Assembly (NCBI GenBank): GCA_000469685.2
Contig: LS997563.1
Location: forward strand, 38,728,468-38,792,467
Direction of reading: 5' to 3'
From: Haemonchus contortus
Lineage: Eukaryota > Nematoda > Chromadorea > Rhabditida > Trichostrongylidae
DNA length: 64,000 bases
The stretch's first letter is position 1; each line of letters opens with the position of its first letter. This document shows positions 23,671 through 34,951 of this stretch, one piece after another. Made by a program: the position numbers and the translations under genes. The notes under the pieces are model-generated. The model did not search any database and had not been told where the DNA came from. It saw nothing but the letters and a program-made list of their open reading frames with translations.

Positions 23671-26600
23671 ATGATCGATATTTTCTACATAATTTCGCTG
23701 CTCGTTGTATCATCATTTGCTGAAGAGCGGCTGAAAGACCTACCGTTACCGCCTGATTATTGCAAAAATGGAGGAGTACTAGTCAATGTGAGTACTCAAT
23801 GAGTTTTGTTGAAGGGTTACCCGAAGACTGACCGGCAGGATTCTGCAAAGGGTTTGCAGGGAAAAGGGTGGCCATAAACCAAAGTGAAGCCGCAGCCGTG
23901 TAAATTAGCTCAATAATATCACATCTGACGGGAATCCTTCCGTAATTGGCTCCATTTTGAGGGCTCTCGGGAGAATTGGAGCTTCCTTCTTACATACCTC
24001 ACTGAGCTACCCTGAGAGAATGATGTGTGGTTCTTAGGCCATGGAATTTTGAGCTAAGTTCGCAACAAAATCTTGTGAGGGTACAATCTGGAGTTTCGGA
24101 GCAGACGCTTGGGAGGGAGGGAGGGAATATGGGAAGACCTACCTCTTCCGGTTTCATCGTGAGCCCTTCGTGACATCCGCAGGATTCGTTGCTATTGAAC
24201 TTTTCCAACTAGTTCATCCGGGTAGGAGGTAGCTAGAAGATAACTGGGCAATATTTGCGTTTTGACGTTGGCAGCTCTATAATCGAACAGTAATAACTCC
24301 AGTACTACCTGCTTTGGGAAACGTCAAGACAATATTCTGTAGGCAACCTCTTGCTGTTGCTGTGGGTATTAATAGGACTCTAGTACAGTGCTTTCTCATT
24401 CCCCTTGCCCCTCTCGCTCTACTCGGGGGCTCTTTTCTGGCTTCGAGCTTTTGTTAGGACCTACCAGGGTTCCAGGGACCATCACTTTTGGCAGCGAAAT
24501 TCCTTGAGGGTTTACTAAAAACCCCAGGAAACTCAATCGATAGTGAGTGGGTATGTTCTCCACATAAATTGGGTTCCATCCATAACCACCCCGTATAAAT
24601 CCGAATTTTCCTTATGCTATTGACTAATCGCCTCGATTCCAAACATTTGCACCAGCAGGCGTACACCCTTCACTATTCGGGAGACTTTAAACTGTGCGGT
24701 CACATCTGGTGATGAGCGCAGAGCAGAAAGAGCTGACCAGGGCACCTGGCGTATGAGTATTCAAGAGGTACTATACGCCTGGGAATCTATCAAAGAAGTG
24801 AACACGAATGCGGATTAGCGTTTTTGATTGGTCGGATTAACCTGTACGCATGGGATTAGAGCGCTTGACAGTAAGTGTCATGCCGCTGTACTACAGAGAG
24901 AGAATGGCGACCACCACTTTGAGGTGGGAATGACCAAAGCAGGGGTCACAGTCAGGCAAGGGAAAGTTTTGGGACCGTACCTCAATTTGTCGAGAACCTT
25001 CCATTGATACCGTACTCCACAGTCTTGATTCAGGGCGAATGTGTGTGCACCTTACGCTACGAAGGGAAACAATGCGAACAGGAACGATGCCTGAACGGAG
25101 GTCGACGACATGCCGTCAATGGGCAGGTAACTTTTACTGGATGGTTTTTCTTTACCAGCTACCAATGCTCCCTACAGGCTTCGGATAACCATTTCTATTA
25201 AGGTTCGATGCCACTGTCCATTTGGCTTGACTGGTGAACGCTGTGAAAAGGTCACATATTGTGAGCCCGAAAAAGGTAATTACAATTAATTACGCATGCC
25301 TTCTCGACGTTGATGGCAAAGTTAATCGCCCAGGACTAGCTTTATCGAGTGTTCTGAATGGGTTATCGACATTTCAGGCAAACTAGTCAATGGTAAATGT
25401 GAATGTAATGCGAAATGGACAGGTCTGTTCTGCCATATGCGCACCTGCTACAATGGTATACCCACTGGCGGAATGGTGAGCGCTAATCTTCAATACATCA
25501 AATTGTGTCCATCATAGCCTATGGATAGAGCCTTGTAGGGATTTATTGGATTTAAAAGATGAATGCGTTGTTGTTCGTTCAGGAAGGTTTCTGCTTGTGT
25601 GACATCGGTTTCACTGGGCCATTCTGCGATGTACCACTGATCTGCAAAAACGGAGGAAAAGTGAACCAGGTGGGTCCATAGAGAGGCTGCTAATGTTTTC
25701 CCTATGTAGCAGGGCTTCTGCTCCATTGGAAGTGCTCAGTAACCAATGAAGTAGTGTTGTTTCTGATCCACGGATACCCCCAGTTATACGTCTCATAACT
25801 CCATGCGTTCGATCAAGGGCCTACCGCCCATACCAGTTCCCAAACTCAAATCCATATCAGGTTCTATTCCATCCTAAAATTCAAGCTGACTGAGGAATTT
25901 GAAGAAAAATATGTTTAAAAATCCTTGAATTTCTCTCTCTCTCTCTGCCTCTGAGGTTTAACAAAGACTCTGATTCATTGTGGGCTGTTTTTTGGGTCCC
26001 TCCAATCTTTTTTTAGGGCAATCTAGTGACGATGAGAGTTTTCGCTTATGTAGTCCCCGCAAGCCTCACGACCAAGTTCAGAACAGAGCGTCAGAACCCC
26101 GTGAAGCCCCTCCATCGAGTCTGGGGGTTTCAAGTGATGAGCGAATGTCTGGCCTACTTCGGTAGTATCCATCAATGCCCGATATCACCCGTCATCTTCC
26201 TATGTTGTAGAGCGATTAGGAGTGTCACGACAAAATGATCGAGTGGCAGCAATTAGGTGTAGGTAAAAGTGATACATCAACTGATGGTGTGTAAGGCTTT
26301 TGTGTAGTAAAGAATGAAGCAGTGGGAGACAAAAGTGGGAGGAGGGACAAAAGGCGGGGCATCTGATTTATAGACGGTGAGCAGAGAATGTAGATAAAAG
26401 TTAGCACAAAGGGTTAAAAGGGGTTTTCTAACGCGACTGCTAGGAGCTGAGTAACACAGGTGAGTCAGTAAGACCGCGTCCACCTTGATAGTCGACTTCG
26501 GCTCCTGATCTGGGGCAGGGTCTAACTTGAGTTTCTCGACGAGCGGTTTTAACCTAACGCCTTGTCTTCCTAATTCTACGTGTATCCATCGAAATCATTT

Positions 26601-27091
26601 CGATTTTTGCATCAACTTCAGGACAACGAATGCTCGTGCCTACCCGGTTATACAGGAGAGAGATGCGAACGATGTGTCATGGGGTACGTACAGGAAGGAC
26701 AACGTTGTATTCCTGAGGTAAAAATCGTTTCCTTTTCCATGAGGCTAATTGCCAAGCTCAGTAACCACAGTCCCATGAATTTTTCCGTTTTTCCGCGCGC
26801 GACAGCGAAAATTTCGCTTCTGCTGCGCGATGATCTTTGCCGATATTTCTCTTATTTGCTTCATTCGTGCTTTTCAACTGTGTTTTTAAGGTTTCTGAAG
26901 CATCGTTGGCATCGCAGACGGGATCGTTGTCGTCAAAAGCGTTTGCATGGCCATTTCTTCTGATGGGATCTGTTGCTGCATTGTCTGTCGCCCTACTTAT
27001 TGCCATCGGAACCGCGGCAGTACGTCGATGGAACACAAAAACGTCCCGAGAAAGCAGTGTTCATGGACAGCCCGACGCAACAGACGTCTAG
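23671..27091 (+). CDS. Type I membrane protein with tandem four-cysteine EGF-like modules
   Basis: Exons: 23671-23787, 25034-25126, 25203-25275, 25378-25475, 25583-25669, 26622-26717, 26891-27091 (765 nt, 254 residues; phases agree). The start is chosen because it gives a clean signal peptide, MIDIFYIISLLVVSSFA, and abuts a splice acceptor. Residues about 32-188 hold five EGF-like units of the form CxNGG...CxC...G(Y/F)xGxxC, spaced about 31-33 residues. Each has four cysteines rather than six: the positions of C1 and C3, which pair in ordinary EGF domains, are missing. A last partial unit ends CERC...C near 170-186. Residues about 207-232 are a hydrophobic helix stopped by RRW. The 22-residue cytoplasmic tail ends TDV, a class I PDZ-ligand pattern. 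An adhesion or signalling role is inference. I do not recognise the orthologue. Confidence 0.82.
24111..24126. repeat. (GGGA)n short microsatellite in intron 1 of the EGF-like gene
   Basis: Four GGGA units within the 1.25-kb first intron. The rest of that intron has no recognised feature. Confidence 0.85.
25931..25946. repeat. (CT)n microsatellite in intron 5 of the EGF-like gene
   Basis: About eight CT units in the 0.95-kb fifth intron. Confidence 0.85.
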
Positions 27092-27099
27092 TATGACCG

Positions 27100-28374
27100 A
27101 CCGAGAGAGAGTGACTACTGTAATTTCCAACTTTTAGTGTATTTAAGGGTCTAAGAACTTTTCCTTACTATACTGCCCCTTTACTAGTATAGGTCCTGAA
27201 CAAGGCATTTGGTCTTATTAGTCTGCGCTTGCAGCCGCTTCACTCCTGCACGCATCCTTGATGTCTTTTTTCGAACACCTAGTGATTAATCGCTCTTCTG
27301 TAGAATCATTTTCATGGTAAACTGGATTTTGTTTATGTGACATGAGCGGAGCTGCCTACCTAATGTCAAAAAGTAGACATTGCCGTCTGGTATTCACAGC
27401 GTTTAATTGACTCCATCAAACCTTTATTTTCAAATGTTCTCATGCCCATGCCACTTGCCACAATCTGATCTTCATAATACCTATTTGTACATTTGCAATT
27501 TTGTGATCTATTCAGACGTTTTATGAACGTCCTTTTGTTCTTCTCAGGAACCTCCATTTATTGATTGTACAGGTACACTCACGTATTCCAAACAAATCAT
27601 TCTATAATGTAAACACACTGACATAATATCGTTTGCATATGTGTATCGTAATTTTTGTCGGTGAGAATGAAGCATAAATTGGTTAATAAATCCACAGATA
27701 ATACATACAGTGAAGAACAAGCTTATGGCAATGGATGCTATTTTCAGAATGCGCCATGTGGCCGTCTTGTGTGGGGTTTGAAAGGCCTGTGTGAAAGCAC
27801 TGCTGCCAGCTCGTGAGGTCTAAGGTCTGGTGTTCGGTTCAATGTGTTGTTAGATTTAGATTTGCTGCGTACGGCTGCTTACGCGGGCTCCCATGACTAA
27901 ATCTGCTGTACTTGTAATTGTAAAACTTAAAATTGCTGATGTACTGTACTCACCTTCATTGTTTTCTAATAGGAAGTCTAGTGCAACTGGAGACATAAAT
28001 CCAAAAGTGGCAAGCGTTTCCAAGACGGAGTGGAGCAATTTGCGGAATAGTGCTTGCGTAGTTGCGTTCAACGAAAATATTCAAGATATTCGATCACCTT
28101 AACAAGGAACAGCTTTCATGACGGCCCGGAGCAAACATAGCATGTGAATAAAGTTAGGCATCAGATTACGGTAGTTCTCCATTAGACGCAATCGCACAAG
28201 TAAATCGGGTAATTTTACGCGACTTCCACATTCAACGCGAGTACCGCCACCGACTATAAATGTGCCCAGTCGTGGAGCCCCGGAGCCAGACTCTACCAAC
28301 TTGTGTGCATGTACCAGTCGACTAGTTGAATCCTGTCTCTCACTGATTTGGCCGCAGTCCATAGTCAGCGAGGG
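27100..28374. other. 3' flank of the EGF-like gene, no further gene
   Basis: No exon chain is seen. An AATAAA at 27685-27690 is the first canonical hexamer after the stop codon and could end the EGF-like transcript, giving a 3' UTR near 0.6 kb. That would be long for a nematode, so an earlier variant signal is possible. Confidence 0.35.
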
Positions 28375-28895
28375 CAAATCGCGGTGCTAAGTGAGTTGGG
28401 GGGGGGGGCACGCAGCGCGGCAGGCGGCGCGTCACCCTGCATCTCTTCAGCGAGATAGTAGACAAGGAAGGGTAGGCGAGCCCGTAACGGTGTTTAGGGG
28501 CGTTTCATAGCTTTTTATGTTATGACTGTGTATTTTTCACCTAATTTTAGGAAGGGGGAGGGGCTCCGGGATGATTGAGCCAATTAGACGTTCAGCTTTT
28601 ATCTCATCTCAGCTTTTTGCACGAGATAACCATCGCACCCAGCCCGGAGCCTCTCCCTTTCTTAAAAAAAATAGGCTTTATCGGCTCAGAAGAAGAGTAT
28701 CCATAATATGGAAGCACATCAACATGTGCCAAGACCTAGATTGTTCTGAATCATGAAACACATCAGTACAACCTCACCATCCCTTCACAGATTCAGGCCC
28801 ACTACTATCTCGCTGGAGAGACGCAGGGTGACGCGCGCCTGCCGCGCCGCGTGCCCCCCCCCCCCCCCCCCCAACTCACTTAGCACCCAAATCGC
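28375..28895. mobile_element. hAT-like MITE with 8-bp target-site duplication
   Basis: The element at 28383-28887 (505 bp) begins GGTGCTAAGTGAGTT and ends with the reverse complement. The terminal inverted repeats are 28383-28461 and 28802-28887. They carry a homopolymer of 11 G on the left and 19 C on the right, then a shared GC-rich block and GCGAGATAGTAG. The exact octamer CAAATCGC flanks it on both sides (28375-28382 and 28888-28895). The interior shows a further inverted pair (GGCTCCGGG near 28563, CCCGGAGCC near 28642) and no transposase frame. An 8-bp duplication is the hallmark of hAT-family transposition, so this is a non-autonomous derivative. Confidence 0.85.
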
Positions 28896-29402
28896 TGTGT
28901 GATAGCGTAGTAGCGGTAGTGTACGTGTCGCTACGACAGTTGAAGAGTCGTATTTGAAAATGTATTCGAAGTTTACGTTGCTTTTAAAAGCAAACATGGT
29001 ATTGACATATTCACGCATGCCTCATGCGTTCTGACATCGGCAGTAACTGCGACGCATGAGCCGCGCCCAAGTCTCGCGAGCGGCGATCGATGAAGTCGTT
29101 TGCATTGAATGCGAACGGCATCGTGAATGCTGCCTTAGGAGCATCATGTAGATGATAAGTCGACGCTGACAGATCGCTTCACCAGAACAATTAGCCTTTT
29201 CGTTCCGTTTTTGATGGTGCTTTTGGCGAGTCTGTTTTGTTGCTAATGATTCCTGAAAAGCTTCCTATTAATAAAATATTTGTTGCGATGGATTAATCGA
29301 TTTGTTGATACTATACTATTTTGTTGGTATTGTTTTTCATCTTAACGGAATTCTTTGCTGCTCTTTATATCCTTAATGATACACCTCTATGCAGATCATC
29401 AT

Positions 29403-29412
29403 CTTTTTCCAG
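29403..29412 (+). promoter_or_regulatory. Probable trans-splice acceptor of the AT-hook gene
   Basis: CTTTTTCCAG ends at 29412, 50 nt before the first ATG, with no supported upstream exon. It fits an SL acceptor. Confidence 0.4.
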
Positions 29413-29462
29413 GTAGGCATTGCAGTTTCCGCTTGTATCCGTCGAACGATCTCAATTCAATC

Positions 29463-32400
29463 ATGGGAATAGAGCCACCCGCCACTGGTACGTAATGTAG
29501 TAGAATACATAAGATGGATACGGGATATGGCTTCAGTGAGAGCTGTTTTGTGAATGTAGCAAGATTTAGATTTGCGCTCTTTGATTACTTGACTTTGTAG
29601 ATGAAGAATGGGCCCGTTGTTTTGGTGAATATCGATCACTTTCTTCACAAAACTCTCGTCGTAAACGGATTGCTGACACCATCAATGAAGTAGTTACAGC
29701 CACGACCGACTGTAACGAAGTAATTGCTTGTTGAAAACTATTTGGTTAAAATGTTTTAATCCATTCTTCCACACTGTACCAGCACGTGTAGTGCTGATAT
29801 TTTTTATCAGAACAGTGGCAGCAACGACACAGAGTTCCGCTATCGACTTTGGGTTCCACCTCGAATGCCCAGTTAGTTATTACTTAACTTTTATAGCTAT
29901 TCAGTGATTTTTCCTACCTTATTCATTGTAAAGAGTGATGTTACTCTTCATTCGACAGCTTAATTGCTTGCTGCGAAAGCAGCGATTTTGAACTTTTATC
30001 GTTTGGAATTAAGTGGATTTGGGGTAACGCAGCAGATAAGTATTATAGTTCAGGCGGTCCACTACGACCGCTTGGGCCGACATCTTCTGTGGATGAGGAG
30101 TTGTTTCTGAAAGGGTTCACAGGAAATAATTGTCTTGACACTTGATCGCTTTATTTCAGGAGTTTCAAAAATTGCTAGAGACATAACGGACAAATTCTGT
30201 GCAAAAATGCGTGCCATGCCTGCTTGCGAGCGAGGTAATTATGCGCTGAAATGGTAAGGTGAGAGGTATTGAATTCTCTCGCATTGCAGAAAAGCTGGAG
30301 AAGCCTCTTCTAGAAAGTTTAGGACGCAGACCAATATTCCCTCCTCCGAACCGTCAGAGGCGAGATGAGGAAATTACGGTATTTACTGCTTTGTTTAGGT
30401 TTATTACCTAGTAGATTTTGCTAAATATCAAAATCTGTGTATATGTATACATTGCATATGAAAAACGTTTTAAAGTGGCCTACTGACCACCTTGGTACGT
30501 AGAAAACTATGTTTGCCTCAGATGCCGATGCTTAGGCCTATGTGTATCTATATTTATTGAAAGTCATGGTCATGATCCAATCGTGTTTAACTGTCGCGAC
30601 TGCCTCTTCAAGATGAAATACCCTCGACAGTATGCCTTTCTCTTAATTTGACTTATAGATGCTTTTGAAAGCTCAGTTGCCCCGAGTCTATAGAATGTGA
30701 AGAGGAAAAGCTTTATAGACAAACTCGGGTAATGTGAGACTGAAGGATCACTGTCTTCTCCCTTCCAGGCAGAGAGCTAAAAATTATTTTAACACTTCAC
30801 GAAAATTAATAATAAGCTTATAAGGGCAAGTAATGTTTACTTCTACGATACTGATTATCCGATACTATGGCATGAACTGACGATGTGCTTCCAGTTGTCT
30901 AGTTTTATATCTGGCCTTCGTACTATGTAAATGATGGTTATTTTCAGGATCGGCCACAACTACCAGAGAAGCAAAGAAAGGGTAGGAAGCTGTTTATTAT
31001 AGTAAAAATGATGTTGCTGCTATGCAAATTTTCTCTTCAACGGGAAGAAAAATTGTGAATTAATAGTCTAGTTCCAGAAGGGTCCGGATGTACAATGTCG
31101 CGGTTCTCAGAGCTTTCACGCTTATTATCGTCGAGGCCAGAGCAAAGTGACATGGCTCCAACTGATGAGGTAATAACAGGCAGAAAGCGGATGTAATTCA
31201 GGCGAAATACGATGAGTCGTGGGCTGGTAATTATGAAATTCTCTTTGCAGGGTGACTCTAACTTGACTACCTCAGCGCTAACATCAAGTTATTCCACAAG
31301 CATTGCACATAATCACCACCAAAGTGTGTCAGATTTATTTAGGAGTGATGTAAGTGACCCTTCCTTCGTCTCTGCTCTGATTACATTGGAATTTCTTGGA
31401 AGTTTATTGAAGATGAATGATACCGAAATTATCTATTGCAGACCTCGATGAATGTCTCAAGTAGCGACCTACCCAATTCTCAGGCACCTTTTTTCTCATT
31501 CTATCATTTTTTTTGTTTCTTTTGGAAGTTCTTTTTATTGCAGTCGTCTTTATTAACATCTACCACTGATCTGAGCAGATGGAGTTCTACAATACTCAGC
31601 AGTGCGCCCAGCAGAACGACTACATCTGAAGCAGAAAGAGCTAATAATGTAGGAGACGATATATCCCTACTGAAGGTTTCATGTTTTGTTCAGCTGCAAG
31701 TTTTACAGGTCTCGGCGGAATCAGATGAAGTGCTAGATACCACACCGCCTCCTTCACGAAGAAGAGATTCTTTCGATGGGACAAATTGTCGGAGTAAGAC
31801 GTATATCACTAAGGCGAAGATCAAGGTGAGAGCAAACCTGGACCAATATGCGAAAAGATCCTCACGCGTTTCTGCAAAATGCTTCGAGTTGATCTTTGTT
31901 ATTGACATATTCTTAACTTCAACTTGCCAGTGGAACATATTCCCATGTCTTTCAATTTTCACAGTCAGTCGTAGCCACTTAGTTTTGAATGAGGCAGTGA
32001 ACTAAAGAAAACAGAGGGAAAAGATGATGTAACTCCGGATGACGGGTATTCAGCACACATACCTTACTCAGGTTTTTCCTTTTTTTTCTAACCTTTCAAA
32101 ATCAAAACACTATTCACAGAACTTAACCAAAATGAGCGAAGCACAGCCAACTATCTCGCCGAGCCAGAAGCAACCTAGACGAGGGAGGAAACCGACGCAA
32201 AAGAAACGAACAGTCAAGGTATGTGCTCTACAGTGGCTTGTTACCAAGGTGCTGGTTAGAATGTTCTATGGTAACTATTTGAAAATCTGCTATGAATTTG
32301 AAGTAATTGTTCTTATTCCGATTACTTTGTGTCTGGTGTATGCTCTGAAAGTCTGAGGGAGCACATGAAATCACGATATATCTTCTCATTACAATAATCA

Positions 32401-33444
32401 TACAGACCTTGTTTGAATCTGTTATAACACAAGAGGATTTTGGTGTATCACTTATACGAGTATGGGTCTAATCATGGACTAATTTGGCTTAGGGATGCAC
32501 TTCGAAAAAATCTAAAGTTCAAACAATGCTTTTGTGTAAAGCTTAGTACTGTTTAGGGAAGAGCAAATAAGACATCTAATAGACAGCTCTCCTCTAAACG
32601 AATGAATGCATCCGAAAAAGTTAAATCCTGGATAGCAAACAATCAGGTAATCCTTTGAAACTTCAACAGTTTTTCAAGAACACTAGTTTTTTTTAGCGGT
32701 CGAAGTGTCATTCGAACGCTTTTCGAATCATGATTAGTTTTCTTGAAATGTTCCCTGGTTACAGCAAATGTTTCAATTCGACCTGAAAGTTTGTCATCAG
32801 TTAACCTTTTCGTCAAGCCTGTTATCTAGAATCATGAGGCTCCAAGCGACATATCCTTTGTGTTCATAATATTATCTAGAGATCATTGACGCATACATTA
32901 ATTTCAGATCAGTAGAGAAGACTTCGCCAACAAACCTTATCGCCGAGGTTGTGGTAGGCCTCCCAAGACGGTTGGCGCTAATAAATCACGCAGCCAAGGT
33001 AACTAATTCGAGCCAGTACACTCACTAGGCACTAGGACTGTTTAGGCCCAATTTTCAGGGAATAAAATATGAACGAATATTCTTGTCAAATGAACAGCTG
33101 AGATGCTTATACTGTGCTCCTTGGAAGTTCGGTTAATCATTTTATTCAACTTCACTTACTTTAAATTTATAGAAGTTCAGAATCTATCCCGCTTTTTCGG
33201 AATGGTGGGGGCATAAAAGTACTTAGATATGTCGTGCATTATTTCAATGACATATCCGATGCTGAGATCACCTTGTACGTAAAATGTTGAGATTACCATG
33301 TACGTAAAATATCCGCCGAAGTTAGCTGATGTACCAATCCTCACAAATGAGCACTGTTTAAATTTGAATTTTTTTTTAGCGGAACAGCAGACTCCTCGAC
33401 TTCGCCCATTTATTCCAAGAAGAGCTAAGAGTAAAGGTTCTTGA
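29463..33444 (+). CDS. Unrecognised nuclear-type protein with C-terminal AT-hook motifs
   Basis: Exons: 29463-29487, 29601-29719, 29811-29871, 30160-30234, 30290-30378, 30948-30981, 31078-31169, 31251-31349, 31442-31483, 31544-31675, 31709-31825, 32120-32218, 32557-32646, 32908-32998, 33380-33444 (1230 nt, 409 residues; every junction keeps phase). The N-terminal ~165 residues are mixed charged and helical-looking (DEEWARCFGEYRSLSSQN; KFCAKMRAMPACEREKLE) and match no domain I know. The middle is Ser/Thr-rich and probably disordered. The C-terminus is very basic: PRRGRKPTQKKR at 314-325 has an AT-hook core (RGRKP), RRGCGRPPK at 370-378 is a variant core, and the end is Arg/Lys-rich. Minor-groove DNA binding in the nucleus is the likely role. 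Uncertain points are the GC donor at 31484, the 33-nt gap at 31676-31708 (which may be coding), and a possible 21-nt microexon near 32008. It converges with the myosin gene. Confidence 0.68.
33263..33312. repeat. 25-bp tandem duplication in the last intron of the AT-hook gene
   Basis: Two adjacent 25-bp copies beginning TGAGAT and sharing TGTACGTAAAAT differ at three positions. Confidence 0.75.
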
Positions 33445-34310
33445 TCTTTACTGCCTCTACCAGACACTTTGTTCGTGTAAAACTAATATTGGATAGAAGC
33501 TGGTTAGGAAATTCAGAATAGTTAGTGATCTTTTATTGTTTCATTGTAACCGTTCCACGTTGCTCCGCACATTGCTGTGAAGTACTGTTCAATATGTTTC
33601 ATTTTTGAAATACTGTTTTTTGGCTTTGTTCCTGTTGTTCTTCTTGTATGAAAGAAACATGGGAAACACGGTTGAGAGAGGATATTATATAGTTTAGAGT
33701 TTATTGTTAATTGCTATCAATACTTTTCAAGTTTTTCACGAGTTTCCGTACAATATCATCGTCATGTAAGTGATTTTTTAGGCGTTGTTTTTTGGTTGTT
33801 GTTATTATTGCTTAGCACCGATCAATCTGTGAAAGTGAATTTCATTGATTTGTGAAACATCTTCGTACAACAAATATTTTTGTGCAGTAAAATATTGTGA
33901 GAACAAGACACCTGTCCCTGAGGCGAGGTCTATATGCTACTTACTTACAGGATATCTTTCCGGAGGGTGTAGAGTTTGGGCGTAGGACTGTTTTTTTTTT
34001 GTAGACAGGGCGTAAAGCCAGAGAGGCAGCTGACGGCTGCCCTGCCCAAAACGTCGTCATACGTAAAAGCTCACGCAGCTTTCTTTTTTTCAAAGGCATT
34101 ACAAAATTTCCGAAGTCCAAAACGGCGTGCTGGCCCCAGTATATCTTGCCTACTTATCCCTTGTGCTTCTTTCTATTATTTCTATTACCCACTAGTAATT
34201 CTCTACCACCTTATACCTTGATTCCTCAATATGGTCAAATATGTAATCAATTACCACATATTTTCACAGATCTCACATTAGAATGCACTGGTACACCTGT
34301 GTCAAACAAA
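33445..34310. other. Convergent intergenic region between the AT-hook and myosin genes
   Basis: It holds the 3' ends of both transcripts. No canonical AATAAA follows the AT-hook stop closely; AGTAAA near 33888 is a weak possibility. There are no other features beyond T-rich tracts (for example 33990-34002). Confidence 0.4.
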
Positions 34311-34317
34311 CGAACCT

Positions 34318-34323
34318 TTTATT
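34318..34323 (-). promoter_or_regulatory. Candidate poly(A) signal of the myosin gene
   Basis: TTTATT on the plus strand (AATAAA on the transcript strand) is the first canonical hexamer downstream of the myosin stop, giving a 3' UTR of about 0.3 kb. Confidence 0.35.
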
Positions 34324-34623
34324 GTGTAAAAACCAGCATAAATCCATTTCGTTTTTCATTTTACAAAAAAGAAATACAAATCGGTCAGTTAAGGTAGGAA
34401 CGTAACTATACACAGAAAATTAAATAGAATATACATGTAATTATTTAGGTAATTTTAGAGTAAAGCATCAGACTGTGTAATAAAATATGAACCGTACATG
34501 CGACAATTGAATGAGACTTGGCAATGGGGCCTATGATTTGGGTTTCACGACCCGATTATGCAAAAAGCACATCACTTAAACAATCAATAACCGAGATTTT
34601 CAGATGAACTGTAATAAATGGAA

Positions 34624-34951
34624 TTAAGTCTTAAAAGAGTCGTCGTCTTCACTTGGATCGTGGTTTGAACCAGCTGGTGTATTGCGCGATGAGGGACGTG
34701 TCTCCATGTTGTCGCTTCCACCAACAGAGTTTATACTTCTCGCACCTCCTGCCGCATACTCTTCACCTACAAAAAGTTTTAGCACAAACTTTTTTCAGAC
34801 TCATGTTAATAGGGGCTGGAGAAACAAATGAGATACCTTTTGTTATCGAATTGTTACTACCGTATCTTCTCAAGTCCCTAGAAGCGCTAAGGAGTCGACG
34901 GTCACCGGCTATTGCAGCGCGAGCCTGTCGAACGAGCTTATCAATGAGCGA
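34624..34951 (-). other. Myosin exons 47-48: end of rod and non-helical tailpiece
   Basis: Exons 34951-34837 and 34766-34624 encode residues 1925-2009. The last heptads ([11 protein letters not shown]) give way to a Gly/Ser/Asn-rich tail that ends [14 protein letters not shown] fits a casein kinase II site; in vertebrate non-muscle myosins such tail phosphorylation controls filament disassembly, so similar regulation is inferred. Confidence 0.85.

Noticed and set aside
25141..25200. Alternative acceptors for EGF-like exon 3
   Set aside because: CTTTACCAG and CCCTACAG both lead into a stop before the cysteine pair; only the AAG acceptor at 25202 keeps the module.
31690..31962. 90-codon minus-strand frame with a hydrophobic segment
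   Set aside because: It is antisense to supported exons of the AT-hook gene and has no signals of its own.
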